Positions 10,699 to 23,700 of a DNA stretch of 64,000 bases are shown piece after piece. Where the stretch lies: contig JAKGHH010000006.1 in the NCBI GenBank assembly GCA_022828595.1, positions 9,548,633-9,612,632 on the forward strand, read 5' to 3'. How positions within the stretch are numbered: the stretch's first letter is position 1; every line of letters begins with the position of its first letter. The position numbers were made by a program, and so were the translations under genes. The stretch comes from Nelumbo lutea (taxonomy: Eukaryota > Streptophyta > Magnoliopsida > Proteales > Nelumbonaceae). The notes beneath the pieces are model-generated. The model made no database searches and had not been told where the DNA came from. It saw only the letters and a program-made list of their open reading frames with translations.

Positions 10699-13600
10699 AT
10701 TAACACTTTCAAAATGTACAAAGCTTGGGAAATTTGCCAAGAAAAAGTTTAGGGAATTAAATGATAGGATATAATAGAAGGGGGTTTATAGGAAATCCCT
10801 CATCTTTCCCTTCCTTTTCCTACCTTTTCTTTCAAACCAAACACAATCCAAATTGCACACTTATCTATATTTCTATTTGATCTAGAGATCTGATGCATTA
10901 AATTGTATGCCAACTCTTAAATGGGCCACTAAGATCAAAATCGTGTGTTGCGAGAACTCTGAATCAAGATCGCAGTTAGATAGTCTTGCCAACTAGTGAA
11001 GCCGAGGTGGAAGGACGAAGCCGCACACCAAGATCAAGGTCTGAAATCAAGATAGAGGATCAAAGGCCTAAGGAGTTGTTCCCCGGGTAGGCACTCTAAT
11101 TCTCAAGTCAATAATGAGAGAGATGGGTGGTTAGGCTGAGCAGTTGAGAATAATACTGGTCTTAGCAAGAGAAGTAGAGTAACGGTATGAAAGTCTGAAG
11201 AGTCCAAAAGTCCCTTACCTTGAACAGAGGTTACCTATTTATAGCCAAAGATCTGTGTCTAATTTGGATGAGGCTATCGGGGCTGTCGAGATGAGGTTAC
11301 CCGCCGAGGTCTTCGGGATAAGTCCTCTTCCCTAGCAGAGTTGTCTTCCTTATCCGTATGGGACTCCTCTTCTTGGTTGCACTTATCCATCTTACAGAGG
11401 CCGCCACATGGCACACTAGGCCAACTCAACCATAACTCAAACAATTAACACTACCAAAATGTGCAAAGCTTGGGAAATCTTCCAAGAAAAAGTTTAGGGA
11501 ATTAAATGACAAGATATAATAGAAGGGGGTTTATAGGAAATCCCTCATCTTTCCCTTCCTTTTCCTACCTTTTCTTTCAAACCAAACATAATCCAAATTG
11601 CACACTTGTCTACATTTCTATTTGATCTAGAGATCTGATACATTAAAATGTATGCCAACTCTTAAATGGGCCATAAAGATCAAAATCATGTGTTGTGAGA
11701 ACTCTAAATCAAGATTGCAGTTAGATAGTCTTGCCAACTAGTGAAGCTGAGGTGGAAGGATGAAGCCGTGTACCAAGATCAAGGTCTGAAATCAAGAAAG
11801 AGGATCAGAGGCCTGAGGAGTTGTGTCCCCGGGTAGGCACTCTGACACTCAAATAAGTAATGAGAGAGATGGGTGGTCAAGCCGAGCAGTTGAGAATAGT
11901 ACTGGTCTGAGCAAGAGAAGTAGAGTAACGGTATGGAAGTCTAAAGAGTCCAAAAGTCCCTTAACTTGCGTGGGGGTTATCTATTTATAACCGAAGATCC
12001 GTGTCCAGTTCGGATGAGGCTGTTGGGGTTGTCAGGATGAGGTTACCCGCCGAGGTCTTCTGGATAAGTCCTCTTCCCTAGTGGAGTTGTTTTCCTTATC
12101 CGTATGGGACTCCTCTTCTTTATTGCGCTTATCCATCTTATGGAGGCCGCCACATGGCACACTAGGCCAACTCAACCATAACTCAAACAATTAACACTAC
12201 CAAAATGTACAAAGCATGGGAAACCTTCTAAAAAAAATTAGGGAATTAAATGACAAGATATAATAGAAGGGGGTTTACAGGAAATCCCTCATCTTTACCT
12301 TCCTTTTCCTACCTTTTCTTTCAAACCAAACATAATCCAAATTGCACACTTGTCTACATTTCTATTTGATCTAGAGATCTAATACATTAAAATGTATGCC
12401 AACTCTTAAATGGGCCATAAAGATCAAAATCATGTGTTGTGAGAACTCTGAATCAAAATTGCAGTTAGATAGTCTTGCCAACTAGTGAAGCCGAGGTGGA
12501 AGGATGAAGCCGTGTACCAAGATCAAGGTCTGAAATCAAGAAAGAGGATCAGATGCCTGAGGAGTTGTGTCCCCGGGTAGGCACTCTGACGCTCAAATCA
12601 GTAATGAGAGAGATGGGTGGTCAAGCCGAGCAGTTGAGAATAATACTGGTCTGAGCAAGAGAAGTAGAGTAACGGTATGGAAGTCTAAAGAGTCCAAAAG
12701 TCCCTTAACTTGCATGGGGGTTATCTATTTATAACCGAAGATCCGTGTCCAGTTCGGATGAGGCTGTCGGGGTTGTGAGGATGAGGTTACCCGCCGAGGT
12801 CTTCTGGATAAGTCCTCTTCCCTAGTGGAGTTGTTTTCCTTATCCGTATGGGACTCCTCTTCTTTATTGCGCTTATCCATCTTATGGAGGCCGCCACATG
12901 GCACACTGGGCCAACTCAACCATAACTCAAACAATTAACACTACCAAAATGTACAAAGCATGGGAAACCTTCCAAAAAAAATTAGGGAATTAAATGACAA
13001 GATATAATAGAAGGGGGTTTACAGGAAATCCCTCATCTTTACCTTCCTTTTCCTACCTTTTCTTTCAAACCAAACATAATCCAAATTGCACACTTGTCTA
13101 CATTTCTATTTGATCTAGAGATCTGATACATTAAAATGTATGCCAACTCTTAAATGGGCCATAAAGATCAAAATCATGTGTTGTGAGAACTCTGAATCAA
13201 GATTGCAGTTAGATAGTCTTGCCAACTAGTGAAGCCGAGGTGGAAGGATGAAGCCGTGTACCAAGATCAAGGTCTGAAATCAAGAAAGAGGATCAGAGGC
13301 CTGAGGAGTTGTGTCCCCGGGTAGGCACTCTGACGCTCAAATAAGTAATGAGAGAGATGGGTGGTCAAGCCGAGCAGTTGAGAATAATACTGGTCTGAGC
13401 AAGAGAAGTAGAGTAACGGTATGGAAGTCTAAAGAGTCCAAAAGTCCCTTAACTTGCGTGGGGGTTATCTATTTATAACCGAAGATCCGTGTCCAGTTCG
13501 GATGAGGCTGTCGGGGTTGTCAGGATGAGGTTACCCGCCGAGGTCTTCTGGATAAGTCCTCTTCCCTAGTGGAGTTGTTTTCCTTATCCGTATGGGACTC

Positions 13601-14636
13601 CTCTTCTTTATTGCGCTTATCCATCTTATGGAGGCCGCCACATGGCACACTAGGCCAACTCAACCATAACTCAAACAATTAACACTACCAAAATGTACAA
13701 AGCATGGGAAACCTTCAAAAAAAAATTAGGGAATTAAATGACAAGATATAATAGAAGGGGGTTTACAGGAAATCCCTCATCTTTGCCTTCCTTTTCCTAC
13801 CTTTTCTTTCAAACCAAACATAATCCAAATTGCACACTTGTCTACATTTCTATTTGATCTAGAGATCTAATACATTAAAATGTATGCCAACTCTTAAATG
13901 GGCCATAAAGATCAAAATCATGTGTTGTGAGAACTCTGAATCAAGATTGCAGTTAGATAGTCTTGCCAACTGGTGAAGCCGAGGTGGAAGGATGAAGCTG
14001 CGCACCAAGATCCAGGCCTGAAATCAATAAAGAGGATCAGAGGCCTGAGGAGTTGTGTCCCCGTCAGGTCGAGCAGTTGAGAATAATACTGGTCTTAGCA
14101 AGAGAAGTAGAGTAACGGTATGGAAGTCTGAAGAGTCCAAAAGTCATTTACCTTGAGTGGGGGTTATCTGTTTATAGCCAAAGATCCGTGTCCAATTTGG
14201 ATGAGGCTGCCGGGGTTGTCGAGATGAGGTTACCCACTTAGGTCTTCGGGATAAGTCCCTCTTCCCTAGTGGAGTTGTCTTCCTTATCCGTATGGGAATC
14301 CTCTTCTTGGTTGTGCTTATTCATCTTATGGAGGCCGCCACATGGCACACAGGGCCAACTCAACCATAACTCAAACAATTAATACTACCAAAATGTACAA
14401 AGCTTGGGAAATCTTCCAATAAAAAAGTTTAGGGAATTAAATGATAAGATATAATAAAAGGGGGTTTATAGGAAATCCCTCATCTTTACCTTCATTTTCC
14501 TACCTTTTCTTTCAAACCAAACACAACCCAAATTGCACACTTGTCTACATTTCTATTTGATCTAGAGATCTAATACATTAAATTGTATGCCAACTCTTAA
14601 ATGGGCCACAGAGATCAAAATTGTGTGTTATGAGAA
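10699..14636. repeat. Tandem array, about 745-bp unit, five full copies and a partial sixth
   Basis: The marker word AAAATGT(A/G)CAAAGC begins units at 10711, 11456, 12202, 12946, 13690 and 14390, giving spacings of 745, 746, 744, 744 and 700. The fifth unit lacks about 45 bases near 14063. The sixth stops at about 14636, next to the hAT-like element. Each unit holds an AT-rich half (AGGGAATTAAATGA; CTACCTTTTCTTTCAAACC) and a GC-richer half (GAAGCCGAGGTGGAAGGA; CCCCGGGTAGGCACTCT; GAGGCCGCCACATGGCACAC). The middle units are closer to each other than to the outer units. A 69-codon minus-strand frame at 12725-12934 is a chance frame in one unit. The source could be a LTR or TRIM fragment, but I see no primer-binding site. 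Confidence 0.93.
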
Positions 14637-14663
14637 ATTGTATGCAGTCATCTCGCTATGCAT

Positions 14664-15747
14664 AGCGGTGGCAATTGGACGGGTTGGGTTGGGTTGGGTT
14701 GGGTTTGTGTTGAGCTTCAACCCAACCCATTAATGACCCAATTATATAAAATTAAATGGGTTGGGTTCAATTCAAACCCGCTTTAACCCAATCCAACCTG
14801 CACCAAAACCATTAATCTTATATTCATGTACTTAAAAAAAAACCAACTCTCTTGACAAATAAGTTGGTATAGTCATAGTTTGGTGGTAATGGTAGTTGCT
14901 ATTTATATAAGTGGTGAAGATTCAAATAACATTATATGCATGTTATTTTTACACAAGCGGCGAAGCCATTTAATTATGTTTGGGTTTCCGGTTTGACCGA
15001 ACCACTTAGGTTCAAACCAGTCAGACCAACTTGAACAATCTAATTGGATTGCCTTCGAGCTAATCACGTTAAGGGTGGCTGAACCATTTAGATTTGGATC
15101 AGTTCAGTGGGACCAGACTAGACTGGTTTAGTTAATGGCGGATTGACTTGGACCAGCCCATATTAGGTTTGTGCACAGGTTTGGGACCAAACCGACTAGC
15201 ACGAAGCGGGTCAAAAGAAGTAATCCGGTGACCGGTCTAGGTTCGGGTTGGGTTGTGTGGATACGAACGGATTGAATGATCCAAATTGGACAAAGAAAGT
15301 GGGGTGCTGAGCCAGCCTGCCCAGACCCATTTCAGATTCGGGTCGACCCAGATCGGCTTGTATCAGGTCGGGTCAGGTTTGGACCGGGTTGACCGACCCA
15401 ACCGAACCGAACCGAGGTGATCGAGTTTGTTCATATTTAGACCAAGTTGAGCTAGTCCAGACTTGGGTCAAATTGATTTAGATTTATGTCGATTTGAGTG
15501 AAGTGTGTTGATTCGAGACAAAACTAATTTTAGTCAATAATTAATAGAAAATTAATAATTAATTATAACTTATTTCATTCAAATGAAAAAAACTAAAAAA
15601 ATGGCTAAGGATTTAATACATATATATAGTGATTAACCCAATGGTTATTCACAATCCAACCCATTTAAATTGACCCAATAAATAATCAACCCATTTCCAA
15701 CCTACCAAACTAAATATGCGAATTGGATGAAAAATTACCACCCCTAA
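14664..15747. mobile_element. Non-autonomous hAT-like element, 1.08 kb, 8-bp target duplication
   Basis: Flanked by a perfect 8-bp repeat ctatgcat (14656-14663 and 15748-15755). The ends are inverted: AGCGGTGGCAATT on the left and AATTACCACCCCTAA on the right (two mismatches when aligned). Inside are GGGTT/AACCC-rich stretches and no open frame for a transposase. The duplication length and the TAGGGGTGG-type end fit the hAT superfamily. It sits at the end of the 745-bp array. Confidence 0.82.
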
Positions 15748-15755
15748 CTATGCAT

Positions 15756-17399
15756 TAATAATCCTCCCTTTGACCCTTTTCTCCCCAAAATGGTAATTGT
15801 GGGATTCCATTTCGTGTCACCACTGAACAAACCAGCTAATAATACACCAACGAGCCACCTCTCGGTTGGTCAATCGTCTACTTGGATGGTACGGGCAAGA
15901 GAGAGAGAGAGAGTGTGGGTTACATTGGATCCAAACGGGCAGGGAGAGCGAGAGAGAGAGAGGACAATGAGTGTGAGTGTACTCCTCACACACTCCGCGG
16001 CTCCATGTATAGGACCAAATCATGGTCATGGTCATTGCTTCATTGGTCGACAACTTTTCTTTGCACTCGAGAACCTCTTTTTAGCATGCTTAAGAAGTTT
16101 CCGAGTGTACATTTGGAAATTTCCCTACGTAAAAAGGTTAAAACAAAAATAATAAATCCGCGAAAAACAGCGGGTTTTCGGACTATTTTGGACCACATGT
16201 CCATCGATCCAATGGCAACCGCACTCTTACATCTAAAATCGGGTAAGGTAAGACCAATTCGTTATTACATTTTACAACCGGTAAAAACATCTGAAAAGTG
16301 CTCTCACTCTCACTCTCACTCTCACAGTACCTTCCTATTCTTTCCGGACAGCAACATCAGGGGTCGGTCTATCGTGCCGTACATCGTCGTCTTGTTACTT
16401 TCATTTTCATATACGCTATACCGATTTTACCCCCGAATGTTATAGTATTCCTCAAAAAATACACTGCCACCAGTAACAGTATGGTTACTTACCTTGGAAT
16501 TGGAATTTGGAAAAAAAAAGCAAAACGGACCAATTTTAGGAAGATTCCTGAAGTTTTGAGAAAAAAAAGAAAGATAATTCCGTCATTTGAATTGGCATTT
16601 TCTATAGGTAAAAGGTTAGAAACTCGCTTTGTCCCCACGGCTCGATTTCTCATGTTGACCTTGTTTTCTTTTTTTATTTTGGGAATTCATTATATTTGCA
16701 TTTTGACTCTCATGCTTTAATTACAATAGTACCCTCGTTTCATTGAGGATAAGAAGAAATTTGACGAATCAGAACACCCCCTGAATATTGTTGAATACCG
16801 GCTGAGTGAGTGAGTGGTTCCCACTTCCCATTTTTATGATACCGTCCGATTGGTTATCGGTTTTCTTTATGTATTTTCGGTATCATATCGGACCTTTTAG
16901 TTCAGTGCAACCCTAATGGGAAACTTTTTTTTTAGTTTGCACGGAATTGGTTAACTTTAACGGTTTAACTAGTTGACGAGCACAAGCACCGAAGCACGAT
17001 CTGTCAACCGTCAGACCAGAATCTAAGTCCACTCGATTATTGCAGTAAGATCAGCCGGATTTCAATCAGGCGGTTGTTGTTATGCACGTCTATTTTGGTG
17101 TCACTTCTCAGGTTTGACACTGCTAATAAAAGGGTGTGGGGTTGTCTCGTGACAGTCGTGACTTCTTACCCTTATCCAATGCATGGAGTTGCGGGGGTAA
17201 TAAGGTCATTTTATGCGAGGGAGTTATCCGTACTTTTCCGTAAAAACTTTTGGTAGCTTGCGGCGGAGACAGAGGATATTTCCGTAATTTTGGATACACT
17301 TTTTTATTCTGTTTAATTAAACTCTCCCGTTCACAGATATTAATCCGTTGTCGATCGCCGATAATAAAAAATCTGCTTTCTGGGGTTTTTTCATAGAGA
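15756..17399. other. Upstream region of the kinase gene, no gene seen
   Basis: Low-complexity patches are visible: a GA-rich patch at about 15896-15962 and a TCTCAC run at 16302-16326. Open frames here overlap on both strands, have low-complexity composition and match no family I know. The distal promoter of the SnRK2 gene should lie in the right part. I cannot define a TATA box or abscisic-acid response elements with confidence. Confidence 0.5.
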
Positions 17400-17724
17400 A
17401 GTGAAAGGAGTTCACGAGTTCTCACCGTCTCTGCAACTCATCTGTGTTTTCAGTTCGAGGCCTAAAAAGAAGAAAGGAAAAAGAACAGAAAAAAGAGAAA
17501 TTTCAAAACGGTGAAGCTGTTGAAGGCAAGTAAGCTTCACGGGCTTGGCCTCTTCGTCCGTCTCTTTCTTCAACCGACAGGTTCTCGATCGATCGAGTGG
17601 ATCGAATGATCGATCTCGTGCCACGTCTTGGAATTCTGGTTCCTTTGTGTTTAGGGTTTCCTCGCCGTTTCTTTTAGTCCGATAATGTGACCGTAGTCTC
17701 GTCGGAGGACAACTCAGAGTGAAG
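17400..17724 (+). promoter_or_regulatory. Probable core promoter / 5' leader of the SnRK2 gene
   Basis: The 325 bases before the start codon have mixed composition with purine-rich and TCG-rich parts and a TAGGGTTT telo-box-like motif (17652-17659), which is common in plant 5' leaders. The start codon context is GAAGATGGA. The transcription start cannot be set, and a leader intron cannot be excluded. Confidence 0.4.
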
Positions 17725-20700
17725 ATGGATCGGTCGCAGATCACCGTCGGTCCCGGCATGGATATGCCGATAATGCACGATAGCGATCGGTACGAGCTTG
17801 TCAAAGATATTGGTTCGGGTAATTTCGGCGTTGCGAGGTTGATGAGGGATAAGCAGACCAGAGAACTTGTCGCCGTGAAGTACATCGAGCGAGGCGATAA
17901 GGTTAGTTGAATTGCTGAAAATTCCTGTTTGTTTCTTTAATTTGATTTTATCTTTTGTTATTGACTTTATACTTTACCTTGTTTATGGATACTAGCTGGT
18001 TTTCTTCTTGATTATTGGTTGAGATAGCGAAGTCAATTATGTAGAGGGTTGTGACACCTGCCCAAAAAGGGATGAGATAAACCGAGTTTCTTCAGTTTTG
18101 AATTGTTGTCGGTTTGAAATTTAATGATGATTTCGCGATATTTATTTGTGTTTTTCCGCATATTTATTCTTTTCTTGGGGATTACTGTAGGTGTAAACAA
18201 GAAGGTTTAGCGGGGAATTTGATGTCAAATCAGTTTATGTTTGAAGTGTTTTGGCCCTTCTTTGGGACCTTAGTTTATTTGAACATATATAATAGTTTCC
18301 AAATAGAAAGCCTTAATTTGTTTTCTTTTCCCTGTAGTGTGAGTTCTTGTTAATTCCTTTTATTTGTTAACTTGTTTTCTTAAATTTCGTGCGTTGCCTT
18401 TTGGTTGTAAATGGAATAGGTGGACTTGTTTAACTTTTTACTACATTGGGATTTCTTTCCTTATTTACTTTCTATTTTTTTACCCAAATATGCAAGTAGT
18501 TAAGTGATTAGTTAGTTAGTAGGTAAAGAAAGGAATGTCTACACCGAACATTTATTTGCATTGCCAACTAAGCAAACTGTCGTTGCTAGTATAGTATTGG
18601 TTTCCTGTTTCAAACCAGTTAATGTACCATGACAAAACGTAGAAGCTAACTTTGAAGTAAGTGGTTGTAAAGTTTTCTTACTCAACTTTTGGACTTACTA
18701 TTGTACCATGCTATTTTAGTAGCAACATTGGGATTCTTTAATGGATTATATTTCCTGAACTTTATCTATCCATGTGTGTGTGGCTGTGGCTGTTGGGGGG
18801 GGGGATTGTAACTGAATAGGCCCAAAAATTATTGCATGTGAAACTATTGTGGCATTTATTGTTTTTCCATTCCTCTTTCCTATGTAACAGATAGATGAAA
18901 ATGTGCAAAGAGAAATTATTAACCATAGGTCATTGAGGCATCCCAACATTGTTAGGTTCAAGGAGGTATGTGCAGTTTTGATCTTTTTAATAGTATCAAT
19001 TTGGGAAGGACTGGTGGCCAAAGTGTTAATCTGCTTTTCATCTTACTTAAGGTCATCTTAACACCAACTCATTTGGCTATTGTGATGGAATATGCATCTG
19101 GTGGAGAGCTGTTTGAGCGCATTTGCAATGCTGGACGCTTCAGTGAGGATGAGGTTCTTAGTCCAATCCATCGTCAATTTTCTCCTCTATTCCTTGTTGG
19201 TTTACTTAATGATTCTATTAACTTTTTAACCTCTGCAGGCTCGCTTCTTTTTCCAGCAACTTATATCTGGAGTCAGCTATTGTCACTCAATGGTAGCTGA
19301 TTAACTTAGTATATTCAATTGTTGGCCTCCCCAGGGAATGCCACAGAAACTAACTTTTGCTTCTATTTGCTGCTTTATTCATGAAGCAAGTCTGCCACCG
19401 AGACCTAAAATTAGAAAATACACTGTTAGATGGTAGCCCAGCACCTCGTTTGAAGATATGTGATTTTGGGTACTCAAAGGTACTCTTACCTTTCCTGATA
19501 TTTTTCTGCTGTTAAGTTTTGGCTTTCTTCTATATGATGACATATTTTAGGAGTTGAAGGTGAGACTATTTCTGCATGCACTAGTGTACATGTTTTCTTG
19601 AATATCATATGCATCTAACGTTGCATCTTCACTTCCTTTGAAAGGAATATCTGATATTTTGTTGTTTATCCTTATATTTGTTTGAATTTGATATTTACTC
19701 CTTTTTTGTTATTTCTTTCTCACAAAAGTAACTATGGGGTATCATCTTAATGAACAGTAGGTGTTTGTACATGAGAAAATTTACATAAATGCACAAAAGT
19801 ATTTGGTGTAGATCCATGTCCACAAAAAAGGGACATAGAGGTATTGGAAACAGAAAAAACATGTCCAGCCAATCTTTTTTTTTTTTTTGGAAAAAGGTAA
19901 AGTAATTTTATTCAGAGAGAGCATATTACAACAAGACTCAGGCCAACTAGATCTTCCTGGGCCTAAAACAGATTACAAGAACATCCATGATTTAGTACAT
20001 GTCCAGCCAATCTTATTAAGCCATTAGCAATAGATTTCAAAGCCCTAGCAATTTATCCAATTTTAATTGGCACATTGGTGAATTTTTTTTTTCTGATCTC
20101 ATTAAAGAGATAATAGACTAATAAAACATAGATTTCAAAGCACTAAGCAAGGCTAGGTGACCGGATGCGCCTTGTCACCTTGTTACTTAGGCAAATGAAT
20201 TTTTTAAATAAAAACTATGAATCCTACGGTAATTCCCTAGGTTCCATGATAACTAGCAATCATCTTTCATTAATAATTGTCCATAATATTCATAAAAAAG
20301 GTATAAGCTTCATATTAAAACATAGAAAATCACATATCCATGGGGAGAAAATATAGGGGCTGATCCCTTGTTTTTGTCCTAGGAAAAGAAAAAAAAAGGG
20401 TTGAAGGAGAAAAAGAAGAAGATGATGAAGATAAAGAATGTGTTGATTTTGTTGAGATCATGTATCATAAGCTTGGGAGTATGGTTATATCCTGTATGTA
20501 TCATATGTAATGTTTTTGGTCTTTTTCTTTCTTTATTACTTAGGAAGGGCAGATTTGTCCTTTCATCTTCTTTTATAAATCTAATATAAATACAGTTCTT
20601 TCTTGGGTGTGTGAAATAGAGAACACACTTGATATTCAACTCTAAACTGCTCTCTCTTACCCATTTGACATGGTATCAGAGCAGGTCTTTCTGACATGTT

Positions 20701-23700
20701 TTTAATTTGGATTTGATTCCTGGGATTTAAAGGAAGATTGAAGGACTATAGATCGACTTCTCTGCATTCTTTTGTAAGCCTTCTGGATGCTGTTTTGATC
20801 AGCACAAGTTCTTCTTGTCTTTACACCGAAATCATGGGTTACACCTGTGTTTTTCTTTTTTCTCTCAATCAGACCATTGGATCTTGCTAGGATTCTAGAT
20901 TCTGTGTTGCCCTAGCCTTCTCTTTCAATCTATGAAATCAGATCTTGGATTCAATCTGTTGTTGAAAGGTTTTGATCCCTCTCTTCTTACCAATACTGCT
21001 GAAAGTTACTTTTTTTGGACTATTAGTCCTTGTTCTTGGTTGTTTGAAGTTACTCTTTTGGAAAAACTGTTTTCTTTGGTGGTTTTTACATCAACTTCTT
21101 TCTGTTTATCACTTGATGGACCTGTTCTTGGTATTTTTTATTGTAATGGCTTCAAATAGAAGAGGAACTCTTCTACTTAAGTTTAACGGAAATAATTATG
21201 CAATGTGGAAGTTTCATTTTTAGTTTTTTGTTGAAGGACAAGGGTTGTGGGTCTATATTGATTGTTCAAAACCCAAAGCGGATGAATCAGACAGTAAAGG
21301 AATGAAACAATGGAAAATAGACAATGCTAGAATTGTCTCTTGGGTTCTTGGATCGCTTGAGACAGATATTGCCATTCCGTTGAGAGGTTTAAGGATCACC
21401 AAGGAGATGTTTGACTATATGGAGAAGGTTTACCAGCAATCTATCCTATCTAAGTAATACTAAATTGAAACTAAAATCTTCTCCTACAATCAAGGGGAGA
21501 AGAGAATACAGGAATACTATGCTGGGTTTGTAAACTTGTAGATTGAATATGAATTGGTTCATTTGGGGGAGTCCTTGGTAGCTTGCTGTGTTAAAGCAAT
21601 GAAAGGTCACTTCGATAATAGAAAGGTTATGCACTTTCTCTTGCATTTGGAGCTTGACGTTGAGGTGATCAGGTCAAATATTTTGAGTAGGGGAACTATA
21701 CCTAGTTTGGATTCTATCTTGGGAGATCTTTATATAGAAGAAAAGGATGATTACTCAGTCTACCATAGATAGGAAACATGATACTAGTGTTGAAACTGTT
21801 TTTCTTGCTAGCAAGTCCAAACCCAAAAGGGATTTGTCTTGGGTTTAGTGTTATGAGTGTAAGGAGTTTGGCCACATGGTTTTCCATTCCAAAAAGAACA
21901 CATGTACCTATTTTAAACAACATGGACACATTATCACTGAGTGTCCCACTCGGCCACCTAAAGGACATACATTAGCCCTAAAGAACAATCAACACAAAGC
22001 CTATTAGTCTATGATTGATGGTGTTTTCGTTGAGGAAAAGATGCGGCAATTGGTATCCACTGCAATTTCTTCTGCGTTTATAGCCATTGGTCTATTTGGT
22101 AAGTCATCACCTTATTGTCCCAACCCTAGCCATCTTTGGATAATTGATTCAGGTGCCTCTAATCATTTGATGAGGCATATTCTGGTCAGTCTCTCAAACT
22201 TTCATCTTTTGTACTAAAAACATTGTTACAACCAATGGTGAACAACTTGAAATCATTGGATGTGATGATTTTTTTTTTTGATCAATAACAAAAACTTTTA
22301 TTAATAAAAGGATATGGAAAAGATACAACAAGAAGGGGGTAAAATCTCTTACCCCACCCAAAAAACATCACATTACAATACAGCCCAAAAGAAACTAGTT
22401 CTTCCCACCCCTTGCTTAGCTAGATAATCTACAAAAGAATTGGCGCTCCTCTTGGACCATTGAAACTGAATTTGCATGTCTTGAGTGAGTTGGAAAATTT
22501 CTTTTTTTTTTTCATTCAAGAACTTCCATAAACCAGCCTCTTTCTTCTGCAGCCAGTTAATAGTCAGTTTAGAATCATCCTCCACCAACAGCTTCCTAAT
22601 ATTCAATTGTTTGGCTCTTCTAATTCCTTCTAATATTGCTGAAATTTCAGCTCTCAGAGAATCCCCCCAGCCTATAGGCCCTGAAAACATAGCCATAATT
22701 CGATCTTCTTCATCCCTAAACATTCTTCCAATACCTGAAAGTCCTAGGTTCCCTTCTCTGCTACCATCAAAATTCAATTTAGTAAACCCCATAATTGGAG
22801 GAGACCAAGTTGGAACAGTAGCATTAAATAGCCGAGCAGACCAAACAACTTCTTTCCAATTTCTAATGATGTCTCCTGCTGAGATACCTTTAAAAAGCTC
22901 CGTAGATTTGACCCAATGAACCACCCTAATGTAGATTAAATCAATGATGGCTTCTTTGTTCCTTTCTTTTTCCTGGAAGGTTCGTTGATTTCTTTCCTCC
23001 CACACTGACCAACATACAACTGCTCTTACACATCTCCGTAAGATCTTACCTCTCTTTTTTAAACCCCTCACTGGAACAGAGTTAAACAAGCTTAGTACAC
23101 TTGGGGGAGTGGGTCACCTGCAACCAAAAAGAGAGAAAAACCAACACCAGATTTCTGAAACAAAAGGACAGGAAACAAATAAGTGATAATAGCTCTCACC
23201 ATTCCTCTTACATAAGATACACCAGTGTGGGGATAAACACCATCATGGCCTTTTCTTTTGAAGTAAGTCACAAGTGTTACGCTTTCATAGGATAGCTTCC
23301 CAGCATAAAGCACCTACTCTGGGAGGAATTGGGTTACCCCAAACTTCCGGAGTTGGGAAAGGAGGATCAAGGGCCGAATGGGAATGGGCTAATTCCTTGA
23401 AGAAGGAAGAGCATGAAAAAATACCTGAAGGAGTAGGAGCCCAAATCCTACTGTCCAATCTAGAGGGGTCAACAACTACCTCCTCCAAAATCTTAATCAA
23501 ATTAGAAATGGAATCCAATTCAGAGTCTCTAAGAGGCCTCCGGAAGCCCAAGTTCCAAACAGGGCCATAAGTAGAATAGGTTAGGAAAGTAGCAACAGGC
23601 TCATTTTTAAACCTTGAGAGAGAGAACAAAGAAGGAAACTGCTCTTTCTTTCATTTTTAAACTTTGCCTTCCCTGACTAATTCTCATTTTCATCTCCCTA

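Noticed and set aside
12725..12934. 69-codon minus-strand frame in the tandem array
   Set aside because: It lies within one repeat unit, has no recognisable domain and is best explained as a chance frame in the satellite.
10699..14636. CRISPR array or bacterial repeat cluster
   Set aside because: Units are 745 bp without short repeats and unique spacers, and the context is a plant nuclear genome.
15790..16720. Overlapping open frames on both strands upstream of the kinase
   Set aside because: Composition is dominated by GA and TCTCAC repeats, the frames overlap each other in several phases and none resembles a protein family.
17123..17885. Minus-strand frames across the SnRK2 leader and first exon
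   Set aside because: They are antisense to a strongly supported exon and have no family resemblance.
22485..22919. Plus-strand 144-codon frame in the first nested LINE
   Set aside because: It is the reverse of the LINE RNase H region, whose minus-strand frame has clear motifs.
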